Positions 51,879 through 61,651 of a stretch of DNA of 64,000 nt are shown here, one piece after another. The notes beneath the pieces are model-generated. The model was not told where the DNA came from and ran no database searches. It was given only the letters and a program-made list of their open reading frames with translations. Each line of letters begins with the position of its first letter. The first letter of the stretch is position 1. Position numbers and translations under genes: made by a program. The stretch lies in contig DATNDU010000099.1 in the NCBI GenBank assembly GCA_035606915.1, positions 18,837 to 82,836 of the forward strand, in the 5' to 3' direction. This stretch comes from Roseiarcus sp035606915. GTDB lineage: Bacteria; Pseudomonadota; Alphaproteobacteria; Rhizobiales; Beijerinckiaceae.

Positions 51879-52934
51879 ATGGCTGGAAGCGCCAACAACT
51901 GGCCGAAGCTGCATAATGCAACATGGCCAGGCGTCGTCGGCAAGGGATCGCCTGACGGTGAGCCGATAATTCCGCTGGAGACGCTTCTGGAGCTAACCGC
52001 CAAGGCTGAGGTGGATGGCGTCAAATTCGACGGCGTTGATTTGTGGCTGGCTGATCCGCACATCTCGATCGACAGCAATAAGGAGCAAGTTAAGCGCGCG
52101 GTCGACCAGATCGCCGGCTACGGTCTCAAGGTCGGCTCGTTCGTGGCTCCCGTCTGGCCGGGTGCGGGCGGCGGCTCGGCGATGGGGTCGAAGGAGGAGC
52201 GCGAACGCTTCTTGTCGCAGGTGCGCAAGGCGGTTGCGATCGGCCGCCAGATGCGTGAACTCGGCATTCGACCAACCGGCGGCGTGCGCATCGACTCTTC
52301 GACAAGTGTCGGCGATTGGGACAAGAACCCGCAGGCCAACACCAAGCTCATCGCCGCCACTTTCCGCGAGGCGGGTAAGATCGCACGGGATCAGGGTGAA
52401 TTTCTCGTCGCGGAAGGGGAAATCTGCTGGGGCGGCATGCAGTCGTGGCGCGAAAACCTCGCCCTGCTCGAACAAGTCGGCATGCCCGGGATCGTCGGTT
52501 ACCAGGCCGATATGGCGCATTCCATGCTCTTTACCTTAGGCTACAACGCCGAAAAGGACCGCTTGCTGCCGGAGGGCTATGACTGGCGGGACCGATCGGT
52601 CCTCGACGCCGCCTATCGGAAGGTGGCGGACGCGCTGCGGCCGTGGACTTATGATTTTCACGTCGCACAAAACGACGGCACCGTATTCGGCTCCGGCGAC
52701 CACGAGAAGACCGGCCGGCATGTGCAGGTGACGGATCCGAACGGCAAGTTGGATATCGTCAAGCATGCCGGTTACTGGCTTCGCGACGAGAACGGCAATC
52801 TGACTCGCAAGATGCGTCATATTTGCTGGGACGGCTGCATGTTCCCGAATTCGGTCATGACGGCGCAGCAGACGTGGAACGACGTTTTGGCGGCGATGAT
52901 CGGGGTGCGTGACGCCCATGGTTGGCGCGAGTAA
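51879..52934 (+). CDS. TIM-barrel sugar isomerase/epimerase-like protein
   Basis: The 351-aa protein is an AP-endonuclease_2-type TIM barrel as in sugar phosphate isomerases and epimerases. Segments VDGVKFDGVDLWLADPH, FLVAEGEICWGG and GYQADMAHSM carry acidic and His metal ligands. The substrate is unknown. The ATG at 51879 follows GGGGAGGAG. It begins a cluster with a MocA-type oxidoreductase, an SDR and an RbsB-type binding protein. Confidence 0.85.
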   Translation: MAGSANNWPKLHNATWPGVVGKGSPDGEPIIPLETLLELTAKAEVDGVKFDGVDLWLADPHISIDSNKEQVKRAVDQIAGYGLKVGSFVAPVWPGAGGGSAMGSKEERERFLSQVRKAVAIGRQMRELGIRPTGGVRIDSSTSVGDWDKNPQANTKLIAATFREAGKIARDQGEFLVAEGEICWGGMQSWRENLALLEQVGMPGIVGYQADMAHSMLFTLGYNAEKDRLLPEGYDWRDRSVLDAAYRKVADALRPWTYDFHVAQNDGTVFGSGDHEKTGRHVQVTDPNGKLDIVKHAGYWLRDENGNLTRKMRHICWDGCMFPNSVMTAQQTWNDVLAAMIGVRDAHGWRE

Positions 52935-52954
52935 TCAAAGGCTCGGATCGGGAC

Positions 52955-54097
52955 ATGGCTAAAAAGAAACTCAATGTCGGCATGATCGGCGCCGGCTTCA
53001 TGGGGCGCACGCACAGCAATGCCTTTCGCCAGGTGGGCGCCTTTTTCAATGTCGATTATGAGCCGGTGCTGAAGGCGATTATGACGCGGCACGCCGACGG
53101 GGCGGCGAGTTTCGCCGACAATTGGGGCTATGAGTCCGCCGAGAGCGATTGGCGCAAGGTGGTCGAGCGCAAGGATATCGACCTCATCGATATCGCCAGC
53201 CCGAACGACACCCACGCCGAGATCGCCATCGCCGCCGCGCAAGCGGGCAAGATGGTGATGTGCGAAAAGCCGCTCGGCCGAACCGCCGCCGAGGCCGAAA
53301 AGATGGTTCGCGCCGTCGAGGCGGCGAAAGTCGCGAATATGGTTTGGTACAACTACCGGCGCGTGCCGGCGGTGACGCTGGCCAAGCGGTTGATCGATGA
53401 AGGCCGCCTTGGCCGCATCTTCCATTATCGCACGAAATTCCTGCAAGACTGGACGATCTCCGCCGACGTGCCGCAGGGCGGCGCCGGCACCTGGCGGCTT
53501 GACGCCGAGGTCGCCGGCAGCGGCGTCACTGGCGATCTCCTGGCGCATTGCATCGACACGGCGCTGTGGTTGAACGGCGGCATCGACAGCGTCACCGCCG
53601 CCACCGACACCTTCATCAAGCAGCGCCCGCATGCGGTGAGCGGCAAGGTCGAAGAGGTGAAGATCGACGACGCCAGCGCCTTTCTCGCGCGCTTCCGCAA
53701 CGGCTCGCTGGCAACCTTTGAGGCGACCCGCTACGCGCGCGGCCACAAGGCGCTTTATACGCTCGAAATCAATGGCGAGCACGCTTCGATCGCCTGGGAC
53801 CTGCACGACCTGCATCGCCTTTCCTTTTTCGATCATCGCGACGAAGGCCGGTTGCGCGGCTGGCGCTCGATCCATATCACCGACAGCGACCATCCCTACA
53901 TGGATCGCTGGTGGGTGCCCGGCTTGCAGATCGGCTATGAGCATACATTCATCCATCAGGCGGCGGACTTCCTTGAGGGTCTGAGGACCGGCACGCCAGC
54001 GGCGCCGACATTCCGCGACGGACTCGCCACCGATTTGGTGACCGATGCGGTGCTCGCCTCGGCCAAGTCCGGACGTTGGGAAAAGATCGGCCAATGA
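52955..54097 (+). CDS. Gfo/Idh/MocA-family oxidoreductase
   Basis: The 380-aa NAD(P)-dependent oxidoreductase has the N-terminal fold VGMIGAGFMGRTHSNAF and the family motif CEKPLGRTAAEAE with the catalytic Lys near residue 100. GDLLAHCIDTALWL (Asp, His) completes the active site. Relatives oxidise inositols or glycosides. Its stop overlaps the SDR start (ATGA). Confidence 0.93.
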   Translation: MAKKKLNVGMIGAGFMGRTHSNAFRQVGAFFNVDYEPVLKAIMTRHADGAASFADNWGYESAESDWRKVVERKDIDLIDIASPNDTHAEIAIAAAQAGKMVMCEKPLGRTAAEAEKMVRAVEAAKVANMVWYNYRRVPAVTLAKRLIDEGRLGRIFHYRTKFLQDWTISADVPQGGAGTWRLDAEVAGSGVTGDLLAHCIDTALWLNGGIDSVTAATDTFIKQRPHAVSGKVEEVKIDDASAFLARFRNGSLATFEATRYARGHKALYTLEINGEHASIAWDLHDLHRLSFFDHRDEGRLRGWRSIHITDSDHPYMDRWWVPGLQIGYEHTFIHQAADFLEGLRTGTPAAPTFRDGLATDLVTDAVLASAKSGRWEKIGQ

Positions 54098-54843
54098 GCT
54101 TCGCGGATCGCTACAAAGATGCAGGCGTCGTAATCACCGGCGGCGCCTCAGGCATCGGCCTTGCCGCGGCCCGGCGCGTGGCGGCGGAGGGCGGGCGCGT
54201 CTGCCTGTGGGACGTCGACCGCAACGCACTAGACGCGGCGACGGCGCAGATCGGCGAACGAGCGCACGGCATTGCCCTCGACATCGCCAATCCGGCGGCG
54301 GTGGAGAAGGCCGCGGCGGAGGCAAACGCCGTCATGGGCCACATTGACGGCCTGGTGTGCAGCGCCGGCGTCGCCGGGCTTAACGCACTCGTCGTCGACT
54401 ATCCCATCGACGAATGGAAGCGGGTCTTCGACATAAACGTCAACGGCCTGTTCTATTCGAACCGGTTCGTCGCCCCTTACATGCGGGCGCGAGGCTACGG
54501 CCGCATCGTCAACGTTGCCTCGATTGCTGGCAAGGAGGGCAACCCGACCGCTTCCGCCTATAGTTCATCTAAGGCTGCGGTCATCGGCTTCACCAAGTCG
54601 CTCGGCAAGGAGCTCGCCAAGGACGGGATATGCGTCAACGCGATCACTCCGGCGACGGTGGACACGCCGATCCTGGCGCAGGTCTCGCAGGCGCACATCG
54701 CTTACATGCGCTCGAAGATTCCAATGGAGCGTTTCGGCACGGTCGAGGAGATGGCTTCGATCATCTGCTGGCTCGCCAGTCGCGAGTGTTCGTTCACGAC
54801 AGGCGCGGTCTTCGACGTCTCCGGTGGCCGGGCGACGTATTGA
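54094..54843 (+). CDS. Short-chain dehydrogenase/reductase
   Basis: The 249-aa classical SDR has the cofactor motif VVITGGASGIGLAAAR (residues 9-24; Asp in LWDVDR suggests NAD) and the catalytic Ser and YSSSK (Tyr-x-x-x-Lys) near residue 155. The C-terminus SFTTGAVFDVSGGRA is standard. It is coupled to the MocA-type gene and probably oxidises a sugar or polyol. Confidence 0.93.
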   Translation: MSFADRYKDAGVVITGGASGIGLAAARRVAAEGGRVCLWDVDRNALDAATAQIGERAHGIALDIANPAAVEKAAAEANAVMGHIDGLVCSAGVAGLNALVVDYPIDEWKRVFDINVNGLFYSNRFVAPYMRARGYGRIVNVASIAGKEGNPTASAYSSSKAAVIGFTKSLGKELAKDGICVNAITPATVDTPILAQVSQAHIAYMRSKIPMERFGTVEEMASIICWLASRECSFTTGAVFDVSGGRATY

Positions 54844-54953
54844 AGGAGGGCCATTGAGAGGGCGTCGGTGAAGCGCCTGATCCTTGGCATGAGCGACAGT
54901 TGGCGTAGGCGTCGGCTGGAGGCCGCGCGGAAGAACTAGAGGAGGAGAATGGC

Positions 54954-55976
54954 ATGAGCATTACGCGTAGAGACTTTGGGCTGTTGACGCTTGGCACGGC
55001 GCTTGTGGCGCCGAGCCTGGTGCGAGCCGCCGGCAGCGGCAAGATGAAGACAATCGCATTCATGCGCGGCGGCCCGGATCCCTACTACCAATTCGGCATG
55101 AAGGCCGCGGAGGCCGCCGCCGAGAAGCTTGGCGTCAAGCTCATCACCTATACCGCCAACAACAGCCCGACGAAGGAACTCGCCAACGTCCAAGACGCCA
55201 TCACCAAGGGCGTCGATGGCATCCTGATTTATGCGGTCTCGCTGTCGTCGGAAAAGGCCGCCATCGCGCAAGCCAAGAAGGCCAAGGTTCCGATCTTCTT
55301 TCAATATGGCTATGCGCCGTCGATCCTCGCCGATACCGCGGGCATTATGGAGATCGATCTCTTCACCTTCGGCAGGCCGGTTGGCGAAGCCATCGGCAAG
55401 CTCGTGCCCACCGGCGAATACGCCACCATCACCGGCAAGCTCGGCCGCGGCGACGCGGAAGCCTTCGCCCAATCGTTCAAGGACGGCATGAAGGCGTCCG
55501 GCTCCAAGGCCGTCGATGTCGCCGACGTCGCCGCCGACTGGGACCGCCAGAAAGCGTTGGCGGAGGCCTCGCAGATCATTACGGCCCATCCCAACATCAA
55601 CGCCATCTACGCCGCCAACGATGATATGGCGGTTGGGGTTGCGATCGCCATCGAACGCGCCGGAAAGACTGGAAAGATCCTGCTCGGCGGCTGCAACGGC
55701 GCCCCCTACGGCATCGACCTGATAAAGCAGGGCAAGATGACGATGACCAACGGCAATCCGCCGTCGATCGCCTCGGTCTACGCGCTTCGTCTGCTGCTCG
55801 GCGTGATCGCCGGCTCCGTCAAGCCGGGCCAGTTCTACTTCGCCCCAACCCAACTGACGACGAAGGCGAATGTCGACCAGGCAATCCCGTGGGAAGCGAC
55901 GCCGGCATCGGTGGCCAAATGGCTGTCGGACCCGCTGCCCACCGGCGCCACGCCGCCGTCTCCGCCGAAGAACTGA
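54954..55976 (+). CDS. Sugar ABC transporter substrate-binding protein (RbsB-like)
   Basis: The 340-aa periplasmic protein has a Tat-like signal (TRRDFGLLTLGTALVAPSLV) and the Peripla_BP_4 fold, with ANNSPTKELANVQDAITKGV and YAANDDMAVGVAIAI. Binding proteins of this type take pentoses, hexoses or polyols. A long AGGAGGAG site precedes the ATG. Its ATPase and permease are 1.2 kb downstream, past an epimerase gene. Confidence 0.92.
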   Translation: MSITRRDFGLLTLGTALVAPSLVRAAGSGKMKTIAFMRGGPDPYYQFGMKAAEAAAEKLGVKLITYTANNSPTKELANVQDAITKGVDGILIYAVSLSSEKAAIAQAKKAKVPIFFQYGYAPSILADTAGIMEIDLFTFGRPVGEAIGKLVPTGEYATITGKLGRGDAEAFAQSFKDGMKASGSKAVDVADVAADWDRQKALAEASQIITAHPNINAIYAANDDMAVGVAIAIERAGKTGKILLGGCNGAPYGIDLIKQGKMTMTNGNPPSIASVYALRLLLGVIAGSVKPGQFYFAPTQLTTKANVDQAIPWEATPASVAKWLSDPLPTGATPPSPPKN

Positions 55977-56055
55977 CGCCGTTTCGGTTGGCGCGATCGC
56001 GCTTCTCGCCGATCGCGCCGCCGATTGGCGACGCCGTGGCCCTGAGTGTCGTGCG

Positions 56056-56910
56056 ATGAAAATTGGCTTCAACTTCCTGCTGTGGACTTCGCATGTGGAG
56101 CGGCAACACTGGCCGATCCTGGCGGACCTCAAGGCGACGGGTTATGATGGCGTCGAGATCCCGATTTTCGAGGGGACGCCGGAGCATTACGCCGAGCTTG
56201 GACGCGAGCTTGACCGGCTCGGTCTTGAACGCACCGTCATCGCGCTGTTCCCGAGCACCGAGATGAATCCAATCGGCGCCGACGTCGCCCAGCGGGAGGC
56301 CGCGCTGCGGCACATGAGTTGGATCGTCGATTGCACCGTAGCGCTTGGCGCCCGCGGCATTGGCGGGCCGCTGCATTCGACGCTCGGGCACTTTTCCGGA
56401 GACGGTCCCACCGCGGCGGAGCGCCAACGCGGCGTCGCCTTCCATCGCGCGGCGGGCGACATCGCCGGCCGCCATGGCATTACGATCGCACTGGAGGCGC
56501 TGAACCGCTTCGAATGCTACTTCCTCAACACCATGGCCGACCTCGATCGCTACCTTGCCGAGGTCGATCATCCCAACATCTGCGGCATGTACGACACGTT
56601 CCACGTCAACATCGAGGAGAAGGACCCGATCGCCGCCATCGCCGTGATCGCCCGGCGCCTGGGGCATGTCCATGTATCGGAGAATGACCGCGGCGCCCCG
56701 GGCAAAGGACATATCGATTTCGCGGCGACCTTCGCGGCGCTTCGCGCGGTCGGCTATGACGGCTGGATCACGATCGAAGCGTTCGGGCGCGCCCTGCCGC
56801 CGTTGGCCGCCGCGACCCGCGTCTGGCGCGATCTCTCGACAAGTCCGGCCGAAGTCTATCGTGACGGCTTCAAGCTGATCCGCGACGGCTGGCGCAACGC
56901 GCCGGGATAG
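56056..56910 (+). CDS. D-tagatose/psicose 3-epimerase-like TIM-barrel protein
   Basis: The 284-aa protein shows the DTE family metal ligands in order: Glu in IALEALNRFE, Asp and His in MYDTFHVNIEE, His in HVHVSENDRG and Glu in ITIEAFG. These enzymes epimerise ketoses at C3. Hydroxypyruvate isomerase is a less likely option. It lies between the binding-protein and ATPase genes of the importer. Confidence 0.9.
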   Translation: MKIGFNFLLWTSHVERQHWPILADLKATGYDGVEIPIFEGTPEHYAELGRELDRLGLERTVIALFPSTEMNPIGADVAQREAALRHMSWIVDCTVALGARGIGGPLHSTLGHFSGDGPTAAERQRGVAFHRAAGDIAGRHGITIALEALNRFECYFLNTMADLDRYLAEVDHPNICGMYDTFHVNIEEKDPIAAIAVIARRLGHVHVSENDRGAPGKGHIDFAATFAALRAVGYDGWITIEAFGRALPPLAAATRVWRDLSTSPAEVYRDGFKLIRDGWRNAPG

Positions 56911-57144
56911 AACCTCCCTGTCGCCTCGGTCTTACTGGATATCGCTTCGTCTCAAGAGCGACAGATTGGAACAGGGAGGAGTGACGACGTCGCCGAGACA
57001 GAACAGTAGCGATGCCGACATATGCTTTGCCGCCGCAGGCCGTATCGGAAAATCAGACCCTCCGACAAGCGCCCGTTAGAGCGATGCTGCTAGTTTGCCG
57101 CGGCGGCGGGAGCCGTAGCGACGCCCGGCGTTTCGTGAACGGCC

Positions 57145-58704
57145 GTGACCAACCTATGTGGAGACCTGTTGACCGCCGTGAGACCTCCAAGCGTTTCAGA
57201 GGACAGATCGTCGCCGGCCGAGACGAATTACGCCATCGAGGCGCGCGCCATTACGAAGTCGTTTCTCGGTTCGCGGGCGCTCGACGCCGTTGATTTCCAC
57301 GTCGCGCCAGGCGAAGTGCACGCCCTCGTCGGCAAGAACGGCGCCGGAAAATCGACACTCGTCAAAATCCTCGCCGGCGCTCATGCCCCCGACAGCGGTG
57401 AAATCCGCATCGCTGGTCAGTCTTTTCGAAGCCTGGACCCGCTGACCTCCCGCGCCGCAGGCGTAGCCGTCGTCTACCAGAACGCGGAGCTTCACCTGGA
57501 GCTTTCCGTCGCCGCCAACGTCCTGCTCGGCGCTGAACCAAGGACGCGCTTCGGCTTCGTCGATGAAAGGAAAATCCGCCGCAAGGCCGAGGAGGTGCTG
57601 TCCCACATCGGCCTCAAGCTGCCGGTCGACAAACGCCTCGGCGACCTCGACGCCGCGGAACGCCAGCAGGTGGCGATTGCCAAGGCTGTCAGGGAGCAGG
57701 CCCGGGTATTGCTCCTCGACGAGCCGACGGCGGCGCTCAACAAGAACCAGGCTGATTTTCTTTTTAGCCTGATCCGCGACCTGACGGCCCGAGGGCTCGC
57801 CATCGTCTATATTTCCCACCACCTCGACGAGGTGCTGTCGATCTCCGACCGAATCACGGTGTTGCGCGATGGCCGCAAGGTGCAGGTGACGAGCCGTGGC
57901 GAGGCTGACAAGGACAAGCTCATTTCCATGATCGTTGGCCATGAGGTCGGGTTGGCGCGCGCCAAAGTCGCCGCCTCCACTGTCGGCGGCACGTTTCTCA
58001 ATCTGAACTCGGTCTCGACTCCGAAAAAGCTCAAGACCGTCTCGCTCGATATACAAAAAGGCGAAATCATCGGCCTGACCGGCTTGATCGGCAGCGGGTG
58101 CAACGACCTCGCTGCGGTGATCGCCGGCGTCGAAAGGGCCGACGGGCATATGACGCTGGAGGGAACCGCCTATGCGCCAAGGTCGGTGGACGAAGCGATC
58201 CGGCGCGGCGTCATCTTCATTCCCGAGGACATGCGCACACGCGGTTTGGTCATGCCGATGTCGGTGGCCGGCAACATTACGCTATCATGGCTGCGCCGTG
58301 TTTCGGACTTCTCCGTTCTGCGCCTGAAACGGGAAGCCGGGATCGCGCAGGAGATTTCCGACCGCCTGGATTTGCAGCCGCGCGGCCCGCAGCGCGAGGT
58401 CAGGTTTCTCAGCGGCGGCAATCAGCGCAAGGCCCTTCTGGGACGGGCGATCTTTGCCGACGCGCGCCTGTTTGTCCTGGAAGAGCCGACTCAGGGCGTC
58501 GACGTCGAGGCGCAAGGCCAGATCCACGAGCATCTGCGCATTCTCGCCGCCAAAGGCGCCACGATCGTCTTCGTGTCCACCGATCTCGAAGAATTACTCG
58601 CCCTGTCGGACCGCATCCTGGTCATGCGCGACGGCGAGATCGCCCACAAATTGGCGCCTGAAGGGCTGACGCCCGAGACGCTGCTTGCAACGATCCAGGC
58701 TTGA
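57145..58704 (+). CDS. Sugar ABC transporter ATP-binding protein (RbsA-like)
   Basis: The protein of up to 519 aa has two ATPase domains. The first has Walker A GKNGAGKST and Walker B VLLLDEPTAAL with a degenerate signature (LDAAERQQ). The second has GLIGSGCN in place of Walker A and FLSGGNQRK. This is the usual RbsA asymmetry. The start is uncertain: GTG 57145, TTG 57169 (5 nt after GGAG) and GTG 57178 are all possible. The 234 nt before it contain no supported gene. Confidence 0.92.
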   Translation: MTNLCGDLLTAVRPPSVSEDRSSPAETNYAIEARAITKSFLGSRALDAVDFHVAPGEVHALVGKNGAGKSTLVKILAGAHAPDSGEIRIAGQSFRSLDPLTSRAAGVAVVYQNAELHLELSVAANVLLGAEPRTRFGFVDERKIRRKAEEVLSHIGLKLPVDKRLGDLDAAERQQVAIAKAVREQARVLLLDEPTAALNKNQADFLFSLIRDLTARGLAIVYISHHLDEVLSISDRITVLRDGRKVQVTSRGEADKDKLISMIVGHEVGLARAKVAASTVGGTFLNLNSVSTPKKLKTVSLDIQKGEIIGLTGLIGSGCNDLAAVIAGVERADGHMTLEGTAYAPRSVDEAIRRGVIFIPEDMRTRGLVMPMSVAGNITLSWLRRVSDFSVLRLKREAGIAQEISDRLDLQPRGPQREVRFLSGGNQRKALLGRAIFADARLFVLEEPTQGVDVEAQGQIHEHLRILAAKGATIVFVSTDLEELLALSDRILVMRDGEIAHKLAPEGLTPETLLATIQA

Positions 58705-58724
58705 GGGAACGGACGGCAGGACGC

Positions 58725-59705
58725 ATGTTGAACGCGACCACGGGCAAATCATCGCAGACGTCGCCGGTATCGGCGATGCGAAGGGCGCGGGCGGCGGATA
58801 TCGGCCGCTACACGCTGGTCATCGTGCTTCTGGCTATCATCGTCGTTACCGCGATCGGCAACCCGAGGTTCCTGTCGATCAGCAATGTGCTGAACATCCT
58901 GTTCCAGGTCACGACGCTGGGGATCGTCTCTTTCGGCCAGACCCTACTGCTCGTCGCCGCCGGACTCGACCTGTCCGTCGGCGCCATGCTGTCCGTCGCC
59001 GGCCTGGTCAGCGCCCTGGTCATCATCGCCACCCAATCGCTCATCCTCGGCATTTTGGCGGGCATCCTGACCGGCGCGCTGATCGGGCTTGTCAACGGCC
59101 TTCTCATCGCCACCAACCGGGCCACCCCGTTCATCGTGACGCTGGGCACGATGACGTTCCTACAGGGCGTCGCGATCATCATCAGCGGCGGCAGCCCGAT
59201 CAACGGCGTCGATTCGCTGTTCAACATCTTCGGCGTCGGCGGTTTCTTTTCGATCCCCACCCCGATCTACGTCATGGTGCTGACGCTGATCGTCGGCTTC
59301 TTCATTCTCAGGAGATCCGTCCTCGGGCGCTATGCCTTCGCGATCGGCGGCAACGAGGAAGCGGCGCGCCTGTCCGGCGTCCCCGTTTGGCGCACCAAGG
59401 CAGCGCTCTACACCGTCAACGGCGCCTTTGTCGGCATCGCGGCGGTCGTGCTCACCGGCATTCTGGATTCGGCGTTGCCGAGCATGGGAACCGGTTATGA
59501 ATTGCAGGCCATCGCGGCGGTCGTCATCGGCGGCACGCCGCTCTTCGGCGGCCGCGGCACGATCCTCGGGACGCTCGGCGGCGTGCTGCTTTTGGGCTTG
59601 GTCAACAACAGCATGAATTTGCTTGGCATCGGCGCAAATTACCAGAGCGCCGTCCTCGGCGTCATCATCACCGCGGCGGTGCTGCTGCAACGAAAGAAGG
59701 GATAG
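58725..59705 (+). CDS. Sugar ABC transporter permease (RbsC-like)
   Basis: The 326-aa permease has about 9 membrane segments and the RbsC motifs LLVAAGLDLSVGAMLSV near residue 70 and GTGYELQAIAAVVIGGTPLF near residue 255. I used the ATG at 58725 behind AGGA; a TTG at 58701, overlapping the ATPase stop, is an alternative. It forms the importer with the RbsA- and RbsB-like proteins. Confidence 0.92.
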   Translation: MLNATTGKSSQTSPVSAMRRARAADIGRYTLVIVLLAIIVVTAIGNPRFLSISNVLNILFQVTTLGIVSFGQTLLLVAAGLDLSVGAMLSVAGLVSALVIIATQSLILGILAGILTGALIGLVNGLLIATNRATPFIVTLGTMTFLQGVAIIISGGSPINGVDSLFNIFGVGGFFSIPTPIYVMVLTLIVGFFILRRSVLGRYAFAIGGNEEAARLSGVPVWRTKAALYTVNGAFVGIAAVVLTGILDSALPSMGTGYELQAIAAVVIGGTPLFGGRGTILGTLGGVLLLGLVNNSMNLLGIGANYQSAVLGVIITAAVLLQRKKG

Positions 59706-59741
59706 GCGGAATTTTCGCGCCCGCCGGCGTTCCTTCGCGAT

Positions 59742-59786
59742 CAGGAACGCAGCGGCCAGGAACGCGGCGGCCAGGAACGCAGTCGC
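59742..59786. repeat. Three tandem 15-nt repeats
   Basis: CAGGAACGCAGCGGC (59742-59756) is repeated at 59757-59771 and 59772-59786 with 1-2 changes. The first copy also forms the right arm of a hairpin with GCGTTCC at 59727-59733. The surrounding 59706-59932 gap holds no gene; the stem could act as a weak terminator, but no T-tract follows. Confidence 0.7.
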
Positions 59787-59932
59787 CCTCACCCGGCGCG
59801 TATCTTCGTCCGAAAAGGAATTGCCTGCATCAAATTTTGCGCGGGCGCGAGAAGCCCCCCGCGCCACTCCCGGCTTGCCAACTTTCCCCGCCCCGTGTTT
59901 CAACCGCTGACAAAACACGACGGAGGAAACCC

Positions 59933-61651
59933 TTGCCCTACCCCGCTATGTCGCTCGCCGAGGCGCACGCCAAACTCACCGCGCCGGGGGCGAGGTTCGA
60001 GATCGTCGAGGCGGACATCGGCGAGGCGACGCTCAGGGTGTGGAAAAATGCGCCGCCGACGTTGCGCGAGGTTTTTCTCGCCGGCCGCGCCTTCGCCGGC
60101 AACACCTTTCTCGTTCACGAGGATGAGCGCGCGACCTTCGAGGCCTTCGCCCGCGCCGCTGTGGTTTTCGCCCATGAGCTTCAGGCCGCCGGGGTCGCCA
60201 AGGGCGATCGCGTCGCCATCGGCATGCGCAACTTGCCGGAATGGCCGGTGGCGTTCTTCGGCGCCATTCTCGCCGGCGCCATCGTCGTGCCGCTCAACGC
60301 CTGGAGCACGGCGCCGGAACTGCAATATATGCTCGCCGATTCCGGCGCCCGCCTCGCCGTCTTCGACGCCGAGCGCTTCGAGCGGCTGAAGCCGCATCTC
60401 GATGCGTGCCCGGCGCTGCGGCTGGCGCTCGTCAGCCGCGCAGAGGGCGCGCTTGACCACGCCAAAGCCGAAAGCTGGCAGGCGCTGATCGGCGCGACGG
60501 CGGATTGGCCGAACCTGCCGGCGCTCGACCTGCCGCAGGTCGAACTCGCTGCCGACGACGAGGCGACGATCTTTTATACCTCGGGCACGACCGGAAAGCC
60601 GAAAGGCGCGCTCGGCACGCATCGCAACGTCTGCTCGACGCTGTTCGCGCGGCCCTATGGCATGGCGGTGGCGGCGCTGCGGCGCGGCGAGCAGCCGCCG
60701 ACGCTCGATCCCGACGCGGCGCAGAAATCGACGCTGCTGTCGGTGCCCTTTTTCCACGTCACCGGCTGCATGTCGACGCTGATCCCCTGCCTGGCCGCCG
60801 GCCTGAAACTGGCGACGATGCGCCGCTGGGACGCCGGCGAAGCGCTGAAGCTGATCGAGCGCGAACGCCTCAACGGTTGCGGCGGCGTGCCGACCATCGC
60901 TTGGCAGCTCATCGAGCATCCCGATTTCGCCAAATACGACACCTCGTCGCTGGAAGGCTTCTCCTACGGCGGCGCGCCGGCGGCTGCCGATCTGGTGCGA
61001 CGGCTGAAGCGCGCGGCGCCCGCCGCGCAACTCGGCACCGCCTGGGGCATGACCGAGACCTCGGCCCCGTTCACCATCGTCATCGGCGAGGATTACGAGA
61101 CACGCCCGACAACCTGCGGCTACGCCATGCCGGTCGGCGACATGCGCATCGTCGGACCCGACGGCGAGGACCGGCCGGCCGGCGAGACCGGCGAATTGTG
61201 GGTGCGCGGGCCGATGGTGGTCAAGGGCTATTGGCGCAACCCGGAAGCGACGCAGGCGACCTTCGGCGGCGGCTGGCTGCGCACCGGCGACATCGCCAAG
61301 ATCGACGAGGAGGGCTTCTGCACCATTGTCGACCGCGCCAAGGACATGCTGATCCGCGGCGGCGAGAACATCTATTGCGTCGAGGTCGAGAACGCGCTTG
61401 CCGCGCACCCCTCGGTGGTCGACGCCGCCGTGGTCGGGCGTCCGCACCACGAACTCGGCGAGGAGCCGGTGGCGGTGGTGACGGTGAGACCGGGCGCGGA
61501 GCTGACCGAGGAGGCGCTGCGCGCCTTCGCGCGGGAGCGCGTCGCGGCGTTCAAGGCGCCGGTGCGGATCATCTTGCGCAGCGAAATGCTGCCGAGGAAC
61601 GCCAACGGCAAGATAATGAAGCGGGAGTTGCGCAAGCTGTTCGTGGCGTGA
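59933..61651 (+). CDS. AMP-forming acyl-CoA synthetase
   Basis: The 572-aa enzyme activates carboxylic acids to acyl-CoA. Motifs: P-loop TIFYTSGTTGKPKG near residue 215, WGMTETSAP near 365, WLRTGDI near 450 and the C-terminal Lys loop NANGKIMKRELRK. Substrate length is not predictable. The TTG at 59933 (LPYPAMSLAEAH) follows GGAGG with 7 nt spacing; an ATG at 59948 is an alternative. It stands alone after the sugar cluster. Confidence 0.92.
   Translation: MPYPAMSLAEAHAKLTAPGARFEIVEADIGEATLRVWKNAPPTLREVFLAGRAFAGNTFLVHEDERATFEAFARAAVVFAHELQAAGVAKGDRVAIGMRNLPEWPVAFFGAILAGAIVVPLNAWSTAPELQYMLADSGARLAVFDAERFERLKPHLDACPALRLALVSRAEGALDHAKAESWQALIGATADWPNLPALDLPQVELAADDEATIFYTSGTTGKPKGALGTHRNVCSTLFARPYGMAVAALRRGEQPPTLDPDAAQKSTLLSVPFFHVTGCMSTLIPCLAAGLKLATMRRWDAGEALKLIERERLNGCGGVPTIAWQLIEHPDFAKYDTSSLEGFSYGGAPAAADLVRRLKRAAPAAQLGTAWGMTETSAPFTIVIGEDYETRPTTCGYAMPVGDMRIVGPDGEDRPAGETGELWVRGPMVVKGYWRNPEATQATFGGGWLRTGDIAKIDEEGFCTIVDRAKDMLIRGGENIYCVEVENALAAHPSVVDAAVVGRPHHELGEEPVAVVTVRPGAELTEEALRAFARERVAAFKAPVRIILRSEMLPRNANGKIMKRELRKLFVA

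Noticed and set aside
59742..59786. Possible CRISPR array
   Set aside because: Only three direct 15-nt copies with no spacers and no cas genes.
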